A stretch of DNA of 64,000 nucleotides, taken from contig NZ_CP029064.1 of the NCBI RefSeq assembly GCF_003076275.1, positions 2,614,501-2,678,500 on the forward strand, read 5' to 3'. The notes below the pieces were generated by a model, which ran no database searches, was not told the DNA's origin, and saw nothing but the letters and a program-made list of their open reading frames with translations. The position numbers and the translations under genes are program-made. Shown piece by piece: positions 18,273 to 27,237 of this stretch (positions are counted from its first letter, which is position 1; each line of letters begins with the position of its first letter). The stretch comes from Microbulbifer sp. A4B17. GTDB lineage: Bacteria; Pseudomonadota; Gammaproteobacteria; Pseudomonadales; Cellvibrionaceae.

Positions 18273-18310
18273 TTGACGGATTGCCATCTGAAAACACGGC
18301 AATCCGTCAA
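18273..18310. terminator. Strong hairpin between convergent genes
   Basis: Perfect 13-bp arms TTGACGGATTGCC / GGCAATCCGTCAA with a 12-base loop. It lies between the recombinase and the convergent gene at 18352. Confidence 0.6.
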
Positions 18311-18351
18311 TTCAAGTTCGAACTACTACAAATTAAACACCAGTTTTATCA

Positions 18352-19038
18352 TCACTCTAACTTACCATCCCACTCCTCTTCTATAGGATCTTCGATATCA
18401 ACCTCTTCCCAGTCAGCGTCAGTTAAAAGTTTCTGTAAGGTGTCTTGTGTATAATGGGTAACTAGATGATTATCCCCCACTGGGTAAACAACTACTGAAT
18501 CATTAGTTGAATTTATAACTAATTTAGAAACCATGTCCTTATTGATTTTTACAGGGTCTGCTAATTTACGATATTTACGTTCTTCGGTTTCTGCTGCAAA
18601 GCGAGGTGCAAATTTATGGTCACCTTTTTCAATCTGTGCAACATAAATCTGACCGGCAATACTAGCCTGACTATCCGGGGCAAAGACAAACAAAGACTCG
18701 GAGCCTTTCCAAGTCTCGATTCCTTTCCCACCCTCCATCCCAACATTAGCCACCAACACGCCGTCATGTTCAACGGGTTCTTCAACCCCGATTCCCAAAG
18801 GACCAATAGCTAATACAGCCTTTGCAACATTTTTCGCAGTGGCCCAAAGTTTTTCATCTTTACTTTCATGTATCTCACCCATTAGAATAATTGATGCTTT
18901 TGATTTAGAATTATAGAGAACATATGGATACCCCATAAAACGTCTCATTGAGTCATCAGCTGATTGTCTCATATAAAATCCATAGGCATGTACTGCTTTA
19001 GCAATCGCCATGCCATTATCCATATCTTTTAATTCCAT
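18352..19038 (-). CDS. Hypothetical protein, possible TIKI/ChaN/EreA-type fold
   Basis: 228 residues, no signal peptide. Not recognised as a named family. Three short features resemble the TIKI superfamily (ChaN, TraB, EreA relatives): a first GxxH, GEIH at 54-57 after a hydrophobic strand (ASIILM); conserved-type Glu residues in GIGVEEPVEH at 82-91; and a second GxxH, GDNH at 188-191 after VVVYPV. That superfamily includes metal-dependent hydrolases and haem-binding proteins. The C-terminus is very acidic. The gene is AT-richer than the metabolic genes around it and sits next to a recombinase, consistent with transfer. The fold call is tentative. Confidence 0.6.
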   Translation of the reverse strand: MELKDMDNGMAIAKAVHAYGFYMRQSADDSMRRFMGYPYVLYNSKSKASIILMGEIHESKDEKLWATAKNVAKAVLAIGPLGIGVEEPVEHDGVLVANVGMEGGKGIETWKGSESLFVFAPDSQASIAGQIYVAQIEKGDHKFAPRFAAETEERKYRKLADPVKINKDMVSKLVINSTNDSVVVYPVGDNHLVTHYTQDTLQKLLTDADWEEVDIEDPIEEEWDGKLE

Positions 19039-19755
19039 GAGTATTTCCTTCTATACAATTTTAGGTTTTCCCATAAAGGGGGTGTAGATACTGCTTGAAA
19101 TCAAGCGTACTTATGAATATAAATTCCAATAAAACAGCCAAGAACAACTGTTTAGGTGCATCATTGATACAACGTAAACAATTGTAAACCGAATTGATGG
19201 AAAAAATTTACTCTATGTTGCTCGCACTTTACTTTATGATTCAACATGTGAAATAACAACTGAGAGCGCCCCCCTAACTTTAAACTCTGTTGAGTATTCA
19301 ATAACACGTTCTTCGCTCAATATTTTCGGCATTTTCTCCGTAAGCGGTACATGAACCACATTATTCAACTTGCTCTGATGGGGTTTTTCTTATTGAAAAT
19401 GGGCTCATCAGAAACTACTAAGTCAACTAACTAAACGAAAATGAAGCTTACACCAATCTAATTGTTGGACTTAAAGCTGGCCAAACTTACATATTCTGTC
19501 AGCTAAATCTGGATAGGGGCATTTCGCACTGCCCCTCAATCAGCGTCGTCAGACTCACGGCTTATATACCATTTTTTGTGTTTATCACTTTTCCATTGAT
19601 AACTGGCTCGGAATCACTAAGCATGATGCGCTAAATATCTTCTTTGAGCATCCAAATACACTGAGAATGAATAAGGGTATAATTATTAGAATTTTTTTCA
19701 TGGGTAGTAAGTGCCTTTTGGATGAACTTAGCCAAGCATATTGCAAGTTAAATTG
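19039..19755. other. Long non-coding gap
   Basis: No convincing gene on either strand. It is AT-rich and contains one copy of a dispersed repeat (19340-19367). Confidence 0.5.
19340..19367 (+). repeat. Dispersed repeat copy 1
   Basis: The 23 bases at 19345-19367 (beginning CGGTACATGAACC) are identical to 34643-34665, and with the five preceding bases 27 of 28 agree. The leading GTAAGCGGTAC also occurs inverted at 34684-34694. Confidence 0.75.
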
Positions 19756-20103
19756 TTAAGAATTTGTCTGCCCCTCCAGGATTGCTGCGACCTTACACTG
19801 AAGTTCATCCACTAATTCTTGGTCCATATATTTGTATTCATCAGGAATGTCTAATACATACAGCTGCTTATAATTCATTATGCGAGAGAAGTCAGCTAAC
19901 AGCCTATTCTTATGCTTCTTTTCCATGATAAATATATAATCAGCCCGACGAATATCCGCTGGCCCAACAGTTCTTCTAGCATTTGGGCTAGTCCCTGCTG
20001 AGCGGGATTTAAAGCCAGGCCGTTTTCTCCAAATTGCTTCGCCAGTGGGGCTGCGCCACTGATTGCGACTACAGATAAACAGCAGGTTCAAGTTGTCTTT
20101 CAC
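19756..20103 (-). CDS. Short low-molecular-weight protein-tyrosine-phosphatase-like protein
   Basis: 115 residues. CSRNQWRSPT at about 11-20 is the C-x5-R-S phosphate-binding loop of LMW phosphatases. A second conserved acidic region, DIPDEYKYMD, near the C-terminus would supply the general acid. It is shorter than classical LMW-PTPs (about 150 residues) but matches a known compact subfamily. It probably acts in the cytoplasm on phosphotyrosine or phosphoarginine-like substrates, though none is identified. It lies 48 bases after the GNAT gene on the same strand, so the two may be co-transcribed. Confidence 0.8.
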   Translation of the reverse strand: MKDNLNLLFICSRNQWRSPTGEAIWRKRPGFKSRSAGTSPNARRTVGPADIRRADYIFIMEKKHKNRLLADFSRIMNYKQLYVLDIPDEYKYMDQELVDELQCKVAAILEGQTNS

Positions 20104-20151
20104 TAAAATATAATTCCAGATCTAAAAAATGAAGTTGGATTAATTGGTGAA

Positions 20152-20655
20152 TTAGTCGGGTTTGGGCAATACATAGATATCTCTACTAAATCCATCATTA
20201 AACATTTCCCGCCTGTCTTTTCTACCACCTAGTTTTTCTACTAAAGCACGCGCAGCAATATTTTCATCGTTCATATAAGTTTCAACTATATCCCATTTGA
20301 ACTCATCATAAGCGTACGATAAAGCTGCTTTAGATGCTTCTGTTGCTATACCTCTTCCTCGCCCTTCCGGTATTACCCACCAAGTCAGTTCTCTAGGCCA
20401 ATCTTTACCCTGCCAAAAACCACAGGTTCCTATATAGTTATTATTGGATTTTAACTGGATTACCCAAACTCCAAAGCCTAGTAAATGCCATGATCCTAGA
20501 TCGGCTTTCAATCTAGCCCAAACTTGTTCTTTATTTATAGGCCCGCCATACATTTTTGATGCTACTTCGTCTGTATAAAACCTCTCATATGCACTAAAGC
20601 AATCTATTCTTGGTGGAACTAATTTGAGCCGTTCAGTTTCTATAGTTGGTAACAT
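20152..20655 (-). CDS. GNAT-family N-acetyltransferase (RimJ/RimL type)
   Basis: The frame extends to 20715, but the family N-terminus (LPTIETERLKLVPP) points to ATG 20655, giving 167 residues. GNAT features are ERLKLV, the strand WVIQLKSNNNYIGTCGF, the acetyl-CoA loop EGRGRGIATEASKAALSYAY, and the C-terminal NIAARALVEKLGGRK. Such enzymes acetylate N-termini, small amines or antibiotics; the target here is unknown. It is AT-rich and part of the presumed accessory stretch after the recombinase. Confidence 0.85.
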   Translation of the reverse strand: MLPTIETERLKLVPPRIDCFSAYERFYTDEVASKMYGGPINKEQVWARLKADLGSWHLLGFGVWVIQLKSNNNYIGTCGFWQGKDWPRELTWWVIPEGRGRGIATEASKAALSYAYDEFKWDIVETYMNDENIAARALVEKLGGRKDRREMFNDGFSRDIYVLPKPD

Positions 20656-20715
20656 ATTTTTCTCGCTCAGATAATATACAGCGACCTTCCTAATCGCTAT
20701 TATCCTGATAACCAT

Positions 20716-21304
20716 CCTGGAATCAATTTGGCGTAATGTAATATAAGAACCTTACTAATCAATGATCTTTACGATACTTATACGATCGTAAAAACTGCAA
20801 GAACGATTACTTCGCCTGGCCTTTTGATTATTGCGGCTTCCCTGATCCTTTGTAATATATAAGATCTTCTAACAAGCAAACTCATCAAAAAACCTCAAGC
20901 TGATCAAAAACCAATCTAACTATCGATCAAATAATCAGCATCGTATGATCCAATTCAGAAGCTTGGAGTCAAAATTTGATGCTTGAGAGAGTTTAGGTAA
21001 GTCGAAGCCCTCTTAAGCTTTGTAGGCAAGCCCAACAACCACAGCTCCGATCAAGAGCTGTTAATTTCTGCAGTAGGGGGCAAGTTGTATCTGAAGTGGT
21101 CAAAAGACATGATAACTTGAAAAATTATGGCACTAACCTGAAAGCACATTGAAAAGAGGCGGCAGTCTACTGACAGCGCCCCAGTATTTTGTCAAGGAGT
21201 ATGTCAGAGCTGCCTGCTGAAAGAATCGTATCACAACTTGCGGTTAATTACTGAACAGCTCAGTTATCATACCAGGCTTAGCTTCACTCGAAAGATCTTC
21301 ACTC
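20716..21304. other. Gap without recognisable genes
   Basis: Scanned on both strands; no coding stretch with family features and no clear repeat. It contains the promoter region of the GNAT gene and the downstream end of the secreted protein gene. Confidence 0.45.
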
Positions 21305-21895
21305 CTACTGCTTGGTGTGGGTCTGATTGAAGATCGCCTCCCACTCCTGGTCAAAGGTTTCGGGTATTGCTTTAGAGGTCCTTCTGAAAAACAGTACCCC
21401 AACATGGGCTTCGTGTCCCTGTTCGGCTGAGTCATCAGCAGTGACCTCCTCAATAAAACCACGCATAGTTCCACTGCCATCCAGATTTAAATTGGTAACG
21501 CTCTCATCTGATACATCGACGGTCACCATCTGGATTTTGTTTCCACTCTTCATATAGGCAAAAATGCCGATGTCCTTCGCGAGGGTAGTCTCATTCACCT
21601 TTTCTTCAACCGCTGTAAGCTGGTGTTTAACGTCTGGTTTCTTTGTCACCTCAAGATAGCGCCCACCGCCACCCACACCCGTCTGCTTGAGAATTTTGAA
21701 GGTTCGGCAAACTTGGCCCTTCTCCAGAGTAAGAGCTTTCGGACTATGCTCATAAAAAATAAACGACTCCCCTTCGATCGCACACCAGACTCCCTCTAAG
21801 ATATCTTTGGTTTCCGACTGTGCCCTGGCGTAAGATGACACAAGAACCAGAATTACTGACAGCAGTAACGGTGACGAATATTTGTTTATTTTCAT
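21305..21895 (-). CDS. Secreted protein of unknown function
   Basis: The likely start is ATG 21895 (MKINKYSSPLL); an in-frame ATG four codons earlier is possible. A signal peptide runs to about SYARA, leaving a mature protein of about 170 residues. Visible features are one Cys pair (VWCAIEGE and GQVCRTF), a Gly run (TGVGGGGRYLEV) and mixed beta-type sequence. No family recognised. It lies alone, with large gaps on both sides. Confidence 0.7.
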   Translation of the reverse strand: MKINKYSSPLLLSVILVLVSSYARAQSETKDILEGVWCAIEGESFIFYEHSPKALTLEKGQVCRTFKILKQTGVGGGGRYLEVTKKPDVKHQLTAVEEKVNETTLAKDIGIFAYMKSGNKIQMVTVDVSDESVTNLNLDGSGTMRGFIEEVTADDSAEQGHEAHVGVLFFRRTSKAIPETFDQEWEAIFNQTHTKQ

Positions 21896-22081
21896 AGTGG
21901 ATTCCAAGTTGATTATCAGTCCACTATAGGCCCAGCTTTGAGATTGGATAATATATCTGAGTAATCTTCTACGCCAAAAATGCTATAAGTGTTATGGATA
22001 AAGTGCTAATCATTTATAAAGTAAACGATAAGAGAGCCCCACTATATGTTTTTATAGAGACTCTCTAATAAACAAGTACGA

Positions 22082-22888
22082 TCATTCAAGGCAAGCTGGA
22101 TCCGTGGTGGTTACTATATTGCCAAACCAAACGTTGCTAGAGGTGCAGGCGTCAGCATTTTGATCTAAAAGATCAAAATTGACACTTCCTGAAACAACAT
22201 TAGAACTGATCACGTTATTTAATTGGCCGGACGCCGTCATAATGATCCCATCTTCAGCATCGACAACTTCATTCTGAATAATGCGACTGCCATTTGTAAC
22301 ATCAAGAATGATTCCTGCGTCCCCTCCATTAATATCGATTGCATTCCCCGATACTAACGCGCTATCACCATTTATATAGATACCAGTGCCTCCAAAGTTG
22401 AATAATACGTTGTTAACCAGAGAGTTATTCTCCCCCAGTATATTCACACCGTTGAATAAAGAATTTTGTAGATCATTAAAGCGAACGGAGTTGTAATCAG
22501 ATATAACCTCTATACTTGCATTGGTATTTACAAAAGCAAATACTTCCTGAACAGTATGGAACCCTACCCCCTCAACAGATATGCCAACGGTACATTGTCT
22601 AACCTCACCATCACCGGATACAAACCCCGCGGTACCCTCCAAAAGTATCCCAGTGCCATCACCAAGATCACATTGAATGGTATGCCCATTCATGAATAAA
22701 ATCCCTGTGGGCCCCTGAACAGTAACCGCTGGGTCAGCTGGACAGTCAATAAGGTCCTGATCCATTGTTTCGATAGTGGTAATAACGTCGCCACATTGGA
22801 CATCGGCATAACCGAATATGGGTGCGCCTACAAAGCCGGTAAAGGTTATAAAGATTCCTTTTGATAATTGATTCTTGATAAGATACAT
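22082..22888 (-). CDS. Secreted right-handed beta-helix (NosD-like) protein
   Basis: The frame extends to 22936, but ATG 22888 (MYLIKNQLSKGIF) begins the signal peptide, ending near FGYA. The mature part starts VQCGDVITT and carries repeated short beta turns of the parallel beta-helix type: NSLVNNVLF, GTGIYINGDSALVSGNAI, GIILDVTNGSRIIQNEV, and GIIMTASGQLNNVISSNVV. Four Cys residues could make disulfides. This resembles NosD/pectate-lyase-like folds, but no catalytic site is evident. It may be a surface or extracellular adhesin or polysaccharide-binding protein. Confidence 0.75.
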   Translation of the reverse strand: MYLIKNQLSKGIFITFTGFVGAPIFGYADVQCGDVITTIETMDQDLIDCPADPAVTVQGPTGILFMNGHTIQCDLGDGTGILLEGTAGFVSGDGEVRQCTVGISVEGVGFHTVQEVFAFVNTNASIEVISDYNSVRFNDLQNSLFNGVNILGENNSLVNNVLFNFGGTGIYINGDSALVSGNAIDINGGDAGIILDVTNGSRIIQNEVVDAEDGIIMTASGQLNNVISSNVVSGSVNFDLLDQNADACTSSNVWFGNIVTTTDPACLE

Positions 22889-23394
22889 GTGTGCATTCCC
22901 TGCTTTTAATTTGCCCCGCCTTAAAATAATATTCACTCCACCTCAAAAATATCGTTAATACATCGGGAGGGTAAGCAATGAAAAAGAAATATTTGTGATT
23001 ATTAATTCATTCTCAGGCTAGCTACAAATCAGTATATGAGGCAATAAATTCAGATTCTAATTCAACATCAATTTTTCATAACTGCATCTTTTAGCCCCTC
23101 TAATCATTATTGAGTTCCAACAATACCATTAGAAATAAGAGGATTTGAATGTTCCTAACTCATTGACTTCCTTTTGCACCAGATTCATCCGGGAAAATTA
23201 CTTCAGTAATTTCCAACTTAAAGGTGATACTTCATCCGCCAAAGACCTACCGACGCATAGATTTAGAACCTACGATGCACTCCACCAGCTTCGCACGCAA
23301 AACAGGCTTCAACTGAATCAACACAAATTGTACGATTTAAGCGATCTGTGCTTTAACTATTCCTATCCGAATCGCTGCGGCAAGGAAGCCAGCT
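22889..23394. other. Divergent intergenic region
   Basis: It carries the upstream regions of the beta-helix gene (minus) and the flavodoxin-like gene (plus). An open frame at 23145-23405 has no family features and overlaps the next start; it is not called. Confidence 0.4.
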
Positions 23395-24141
23395 ATGTCC
23401 CTTAATGAAAAGCAAGTTGAGGAGTGCAACTCCAGTCAGTGGGATTTCTCAGATCTGAAAGCTTTATTTCTCAACTGTACACTAAAGCCATCTCCTGAAC
23501 TCTCTCACACTGACGGCCTAATCAATATATCCAAGGAGATTATGGAGAGGAACAAGATCTCTGTGCGAGTTATACGTCCGGTAGATCACGATATTGCCTT
23601 TGGTGTTTACCCTGATATGACCGAGCATGGCTGGGAGAGTGATGAGTGGCCACAAATCTATAGCCAGGTCGCAGAAGCTAACATCCTGGTCATCACCACT
23701 CCAATCTGGCTAGGTGAAAAATCTTCTATCTGCACCCAAACCATAGAAAGGCTCTATGCGAACTCAGCTGACCTCAATTCAAAAGGCCAGTACGCATACT
23801 ATGGTCGAGTGGGAGGCTGTCTTATCACCGGTAATGAAGACGGTGCTAAACACTGCGCCATGAATATCCTCTACTCCCTGCAACACCTTGGCTATGTTAT
23901 CCCGCCCCAAGCCGATGCTGCATGGGTGGGAGAAGCTGGCCCTGGCCCCTCATATCTGGACCCGGGTTCCGGCGGGCCGCAAAATGACTTTACCAATCGC
24001 AACACTACATTTATGACCTGGAACCTGATGCATATGGCGCGAATGATAAAAGATGCGGGAGGCATTCCCGCCCACGGGAACCAGCGCTCAGCCTGGGACG
24101 CTGGCTGCAAGCCCGACTTCCCCAACCCTGACTATCGATAG
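23395..24141 (+). CDS. Flavodoxin-family NAD(P)H-dependent FMN reductase
   Basis: 248 residues, ATG 23395 with AAGGAA at 23382-23387. KALFLNCTLKPSPELSHTDG is the phosphate-binding loop region of NADPH-dependent FMN reductases. ANILVITTPIWLGEKSSICT is the second FMN-contact loop, and YYGRVGGCLITGNEDGAKHC the third. The C-terminal extension (from about 175) is typical of one flavodoxin-like subgroup. It probably reduces quinones or similar electrophiles. It is followed by a dead AraC regulator and an SDR, probably a former regulatory cluster. Confidence 0.85.
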   Translation: MSLNEKQVEECNSSQWDFSDLKALFLNCTLKPSPELSHTDGLINISKEIMERNKISVRVIRPVDHDIAFGVYPDMTEHGWESDEWPQIYSQVAEANILVITTPIWLGEKSSICTQTIERLYANSADLNSKGQYAYYGRVGGCLITGNEDGAKHCAMNILYSLQHLGYVIPPQADAAWVGEAGPGPSYLDPGSGGPQNDFTNRNTTFMTWNLMHMARMIKDAGGIPAHGNQRSAWDAGCKPDFPNPDYR

Positions 24142-24204
24142 AAGCACAATGCCGAGTCTGACCTTGCTCAGCTAAAGGAAGTTCTGTGCCCAAGCACACA
24201 AATT

Positions 24205-24791
24205 TATAACTGACCCAAATCGAGGTGCTGATTTTGCCTGTGCAAACCTCATTTTTGAGGGCGGTCCACAAACCCCTATCGCCGCAGCCCTACCCGAATG
24301 TGTGCGCCTTCCCCTGTCAGCTTTATCCAACTCAAAACCGATCCTGGATCTGCTTTTCGAAGAAGCTTTCGCTCACAACTGGCGGCCGGCAAGCAGTACT
24401 AAACCAGCTGTTTGAGATCATAGTGGTGCAGGTACTCCGGCACTTAATGGAGGTAGGTCACGCGTAAGCTGGAATGTCCCACCCATAACTGCGCCTTGCG
24501 CTTATGCGTACACGAACGGCCAGCATATGAGTGATCGGTACAAGAGTTAGCAGACTATTCAGGTATGTCATGTAGTGTATTTTCCAACACCTTTCGCGAT
24601 CTGTTTGGGTTCGCGCCAGGCACATATCTCCAACAATAGAGAGTCTATCTGCTCCAGAGAGCGGTAAAAAAGGCTTACCGCTAAAACTGGCGACCGGTGA
24701 AATCGGCTATAGCAGCGAGGCCGCACTATCCCGAGCGTTCAGGGCTTGTGTTGAATATTCACCAAGAGAAAGTAAAAAACAATCCGATTAA
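24205..24791 (+). pseudogene. Relic of an AraC-family regulator
   Basis: The remains are spread over frames. First is cupin-type N-domain sequence (ANLIFEGGPQTPIAAALPEC, PILDLLFEEAFA). After a shift comes GRQAVLNQLFEIIVVQVLRH. A stop follows, then degraded HTH1-like sequence (ALRL-HERPAYE; FSNTFRDLFGFAPGTYLQQ). Last is the well preserved HTH2 end EIGYSSEAALSRAFRACVEY, then SPRESKK, stop at 24789. Order and spacing match AraC regulators with a Cupin_6-type sensor. The N-terminus is missing. It lies between a flavodoxin-like gene and an SDR, which it may once have controlled. Confidence 0.75.
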
Positions 24792-24926
24792 AGAGGCAAC
24801 CCTTAGCCTGATGCTAAGCCTTAAGATCCACCTGGGAGCTATGATTGTCTATAGTGCTCAATGCTTGGCTCCCCTGAATGTCAAGGAAATCCCTGGTTAC
24901 TTAAAGTTTCACAGAAGGACTCAGTT

Positions 24927-25628
24927 ATGCCTAAGCCCGTATGTGTTGTCGTTGGTGTAGGACCGGGAAATGGTGCAGCTTTTGCGCGTAAATTCCACCA
25001 AGAGGGATATCAAGTAGCTCTTCTCGCCAGGAGGGATACCTACCTTATTAAATTACAGGCAGAACTCGCTGATGCAAAGAGCTATATCTGCGATGTTACT
25101 CAACCTGACCAGATTATTGGTACCGTTGGACGTATTCAGCGAGATATGGGTGCTGTTAAAACTCTTATTTACAATGCAGGCTCAGGCCACTCATGCACTA
25201 TTGAAAGTCTTGATATCCAAGACTACGAAACCGACTGGAAAATCAATGCCCGGGGGTGCGCGCTCTTCTGTCAGCTGGTGGCGGCCGATATGGTAAAGCA
25301 GCAGTCGGGAAATATTATCGTAATTGGAGCCACTGCATCTCTGAGAGGCGGTGCAAACTTTGTGTCCTTTGCCTCAGCCAAGGCTGCACAACGTAGCCTT
25401 ACCCAATCAGTGGCGCGATATCTTTGGCCAAAGGGCATACACGTAGCCTATATCATCATCGGTGGCCCTATTGGAAAAGGCCAAACTCTAGGTGGCGCTT
25501 CAGGTAGAGATCAAAAGGCTTTTTTGAATGCCGAGGACATTGCGGATAGCGCATACTTTCTTACCACCCAGGATCATTCTGCCTGGACTTTCGAGCTAGA
25601 CCTCAGACCATCAATTGAGAAGTGGTAA
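24927..25628 (+). CDS. Atypical short-chain dehydrogenase (GxGPGxG type)
   Basis: ATG 24927 with AGAAGGA just upstream gives 233 residues. The nucleotide-binding motif is GVGPGNGAAFARKF, followed by ALLARR and the structural LIYNAGSGH. The catalytic region reads SFASAKAAQRSL, so Phe stands where classical SDRs have the catalytic Tyr of YxxxK, while the Lys remains. This Phe/GxGPG combination is known in a distinct SDR-like group, so it is probably not a recent mutation. The reaction is unknown; catalysis, if any, would differ from classical SDRs. Confidence 0.85.
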   Translation: MPKPVCVVVGVGPGNGAAFARKFHQEGYQVALLARRDTYLIKLQAELADAKSYICDVTQPDQIIGTVGRIQRDMGAVKTLIYNAGSGHSCTIESLDIQDYETDWKINARGCALFCQLVAADMVKQQSGNIIVIGATASLRGGANFVSFASAKAAQRSLTQSVARYLWPKGIHVAYIIIGGPIGKGQTLGGASGRDQKAFLNAEDIADSAYFLTTQDHSAWTFELDLRPSIEKW

Positions 25629-26311
25629 GAAAGCAATTCTGTCACCTTTGAAATAGAACATCTTACTGCCAGAGCCGGAAACAGTGTTATCGGCGAGAAC
25701 TTTGTTCTTCCTCGGTTTATTCGAAGGCATTAAGATATTAGCATTGGCTTTTGTCTTAAAAACTCAGTGTCGCTATAACAGCGAAAAATAGTTGCTGAAC
25801 TACAGTTTAATGGCCAACTCCTATAAGCCACTGAGAATAGCCTCTAAACCTTAAAAAGTCTCGCCTGACTCAGTGGGCAAAGGGTGGTCACAATCAGCTG
25901 CTACCAGTCATCCTCAGAGAGCGGTCGACAAAATAACTTCACCAGTTGTAACGCGCTCTTAATACCTGGAAGATAGGCTTTTTTGATATGTAGGATAAAT
26001 GCAGCCTGGTGATCCCCCCAAAACAGCCCGAGGCCCTACAACCTCATCTGCCCGATTAACGATTTTCGATATAATCATCCTAAAATTACAGGCTGTCCAA
26101 CCCAATAAACCTAAATATATAACTATTTAGCCAAACTTATCCGTTTTTTTCTCGACCTATTTACAGAATGGAAAAGTAGGGATAAATTGCCCGCCTTCGT
26201 AATTTTTACCAATCTCCACCACTCAGACTTTGCCCCCTCTTCCACCGAAGACTGCCGGGACCCGTCACAAGATGTGGTGGCTTAGCCATTTCCGCGAGGT
26301 CCCTTTTTCGA
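25629..26311. other. Gap without recognisable genes
   Basis: No coding signature found in any frame by eye. It precedes the mechanosensitive-channel gene and presumably holds its promoter. Confidence 0.4.
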
Positions 26312-27157
26312 ATGAAGCCAGAGTTCTTGGTGCATATCCTGGATAGCAAGCTATTTATCGCTGTATGCCTTATTTCCGTAGTTATGCTATTGCGCGGCCT
26401 GCTCACGCTCGTTATTGCGCGCAGCAGTTGGCAAAAGGCGGAGAAGCGTCGCCGTATCAATACCGTACACAATATCGGCAACCTTTTATTGGTAGTCGGC
26501 TTAATGGTGATCTGGGTAAGTGAGCTGCGGGATTTTGCACTGTCGATTGCCGCTTTCTCTGTAGCGATTGTCCTGGCCCTGAGAGAGGGTGTTCAATGCC
26601 TGGTAGGTGGTTTATACCAGGCTAATATGCGCTCATTTACAGTCGGGGACTGGATTAAAGTGGGTAATCAGTTTGGTGAGGTCACGGACAGTGACTGGCT
26701 GAGTACCACCCTATTGGAGATAGATCCTCACGGCTTGGGCAATGGCTATACAGGAACAACACTGTACATCCCTAACAATGCCTTCTTTACCCAACCGGTA
26801 AAGAACCTGAACTTTATGCGCAGGTATATCGAGCATACTTTTTCGATTACCCGGGAAAGTAAAGGGATGAACCCATTTGAAGCCAAAAAGTTCATCTCTG
26901 AGCGACTCAAAGAACACTGCGAGTCCTTCCGTGAAGTTGCCGAACGCTACTGCAACCTGATTGAGAATCGCATGGGTGTTGAACTCTCGGGGCCTGATGC
27001 CAAAGTGTGTATCACGACCAATGAACTCGGCCACGATGTGACTACAGTAACTGTTTTTTGTCCCCGAGAGGAAGCGACCAACATCGAACAGCTGGTTACT
27101 GAAGACTTCTATTACTTTTGGCTTGAAAAGACTAGGGCATTAGAGGCTAAAACCTGA
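26312..27157 (+). CDS. MscS-like small-conductance mechanosensitive channel
   Basis: 281 residues. Three hydrophobic segments lie at about 12-35, 52-70 and 74-100. The last is the Gly/Ala-rich pore helix region (AAFSVAIVLALREGVQCLVG), followed by the MscS beta domain FTVGDWIKVGNQFGEVTDSD and IPNNAFFTQPVKNL. It is an inner-membrane tension-gated pore that releases osmolytes on hypo-osmotic shock. This fits a genome with many osmolyte importers, although it is 10 kb away from them. It is monocistronic, ending in a shared terminator with the convergent protease gene. Confidence 0.88.
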   Translation: MKPEFLVHILDSKLFIAVCLISVVMLLRGLLTLVIARSSWQKAEKRRRINTVHNIGNLLLVVGLMVIWVSELRDFALSIAAFSVAIVLALREGVQCLVGGLYQANMRSFTVGDWIKVGNQFGEVTDSDWLSTTLLEIDPHGLGNGYTGTTLYIPNNAFFTQPVKNLNFMRRYIEHTFSITRESKGMNPFEAKKFISERLKEHCESFREVAERYCNLIENRMGVELSGPDAKVCITTNELGHDVTTVTVFCPREEATNIEQLVTEDFYYFWLEKTRALEAKT

Positions 27158-27185
27158 TCCCCAATAGGGAGTGTTTTCACTGACA

Positions 27186-27220
27186 GTAGCCGCTATCAAT
27201 TCAATAACGCTAGCGGCTAC
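27186..27220. terminator. Bidirectional terminator hairpin
   Basis: Perfect 10-bp arms GTAGCCGCTA / TAGCGGCTAC with a 15-base loop, between two convergent genes. T-rich sequence follows on the plus side. Confidence 0.7.
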
Positions 27221-27237
27221 TTTATGTGCTACTAGCG

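Noticed and set aside
23145-23405. 86-codon frame before the flavodoxin-like gene
   Set aside because: Overlaps the next start, has no ribosome site of note and no family pattern.
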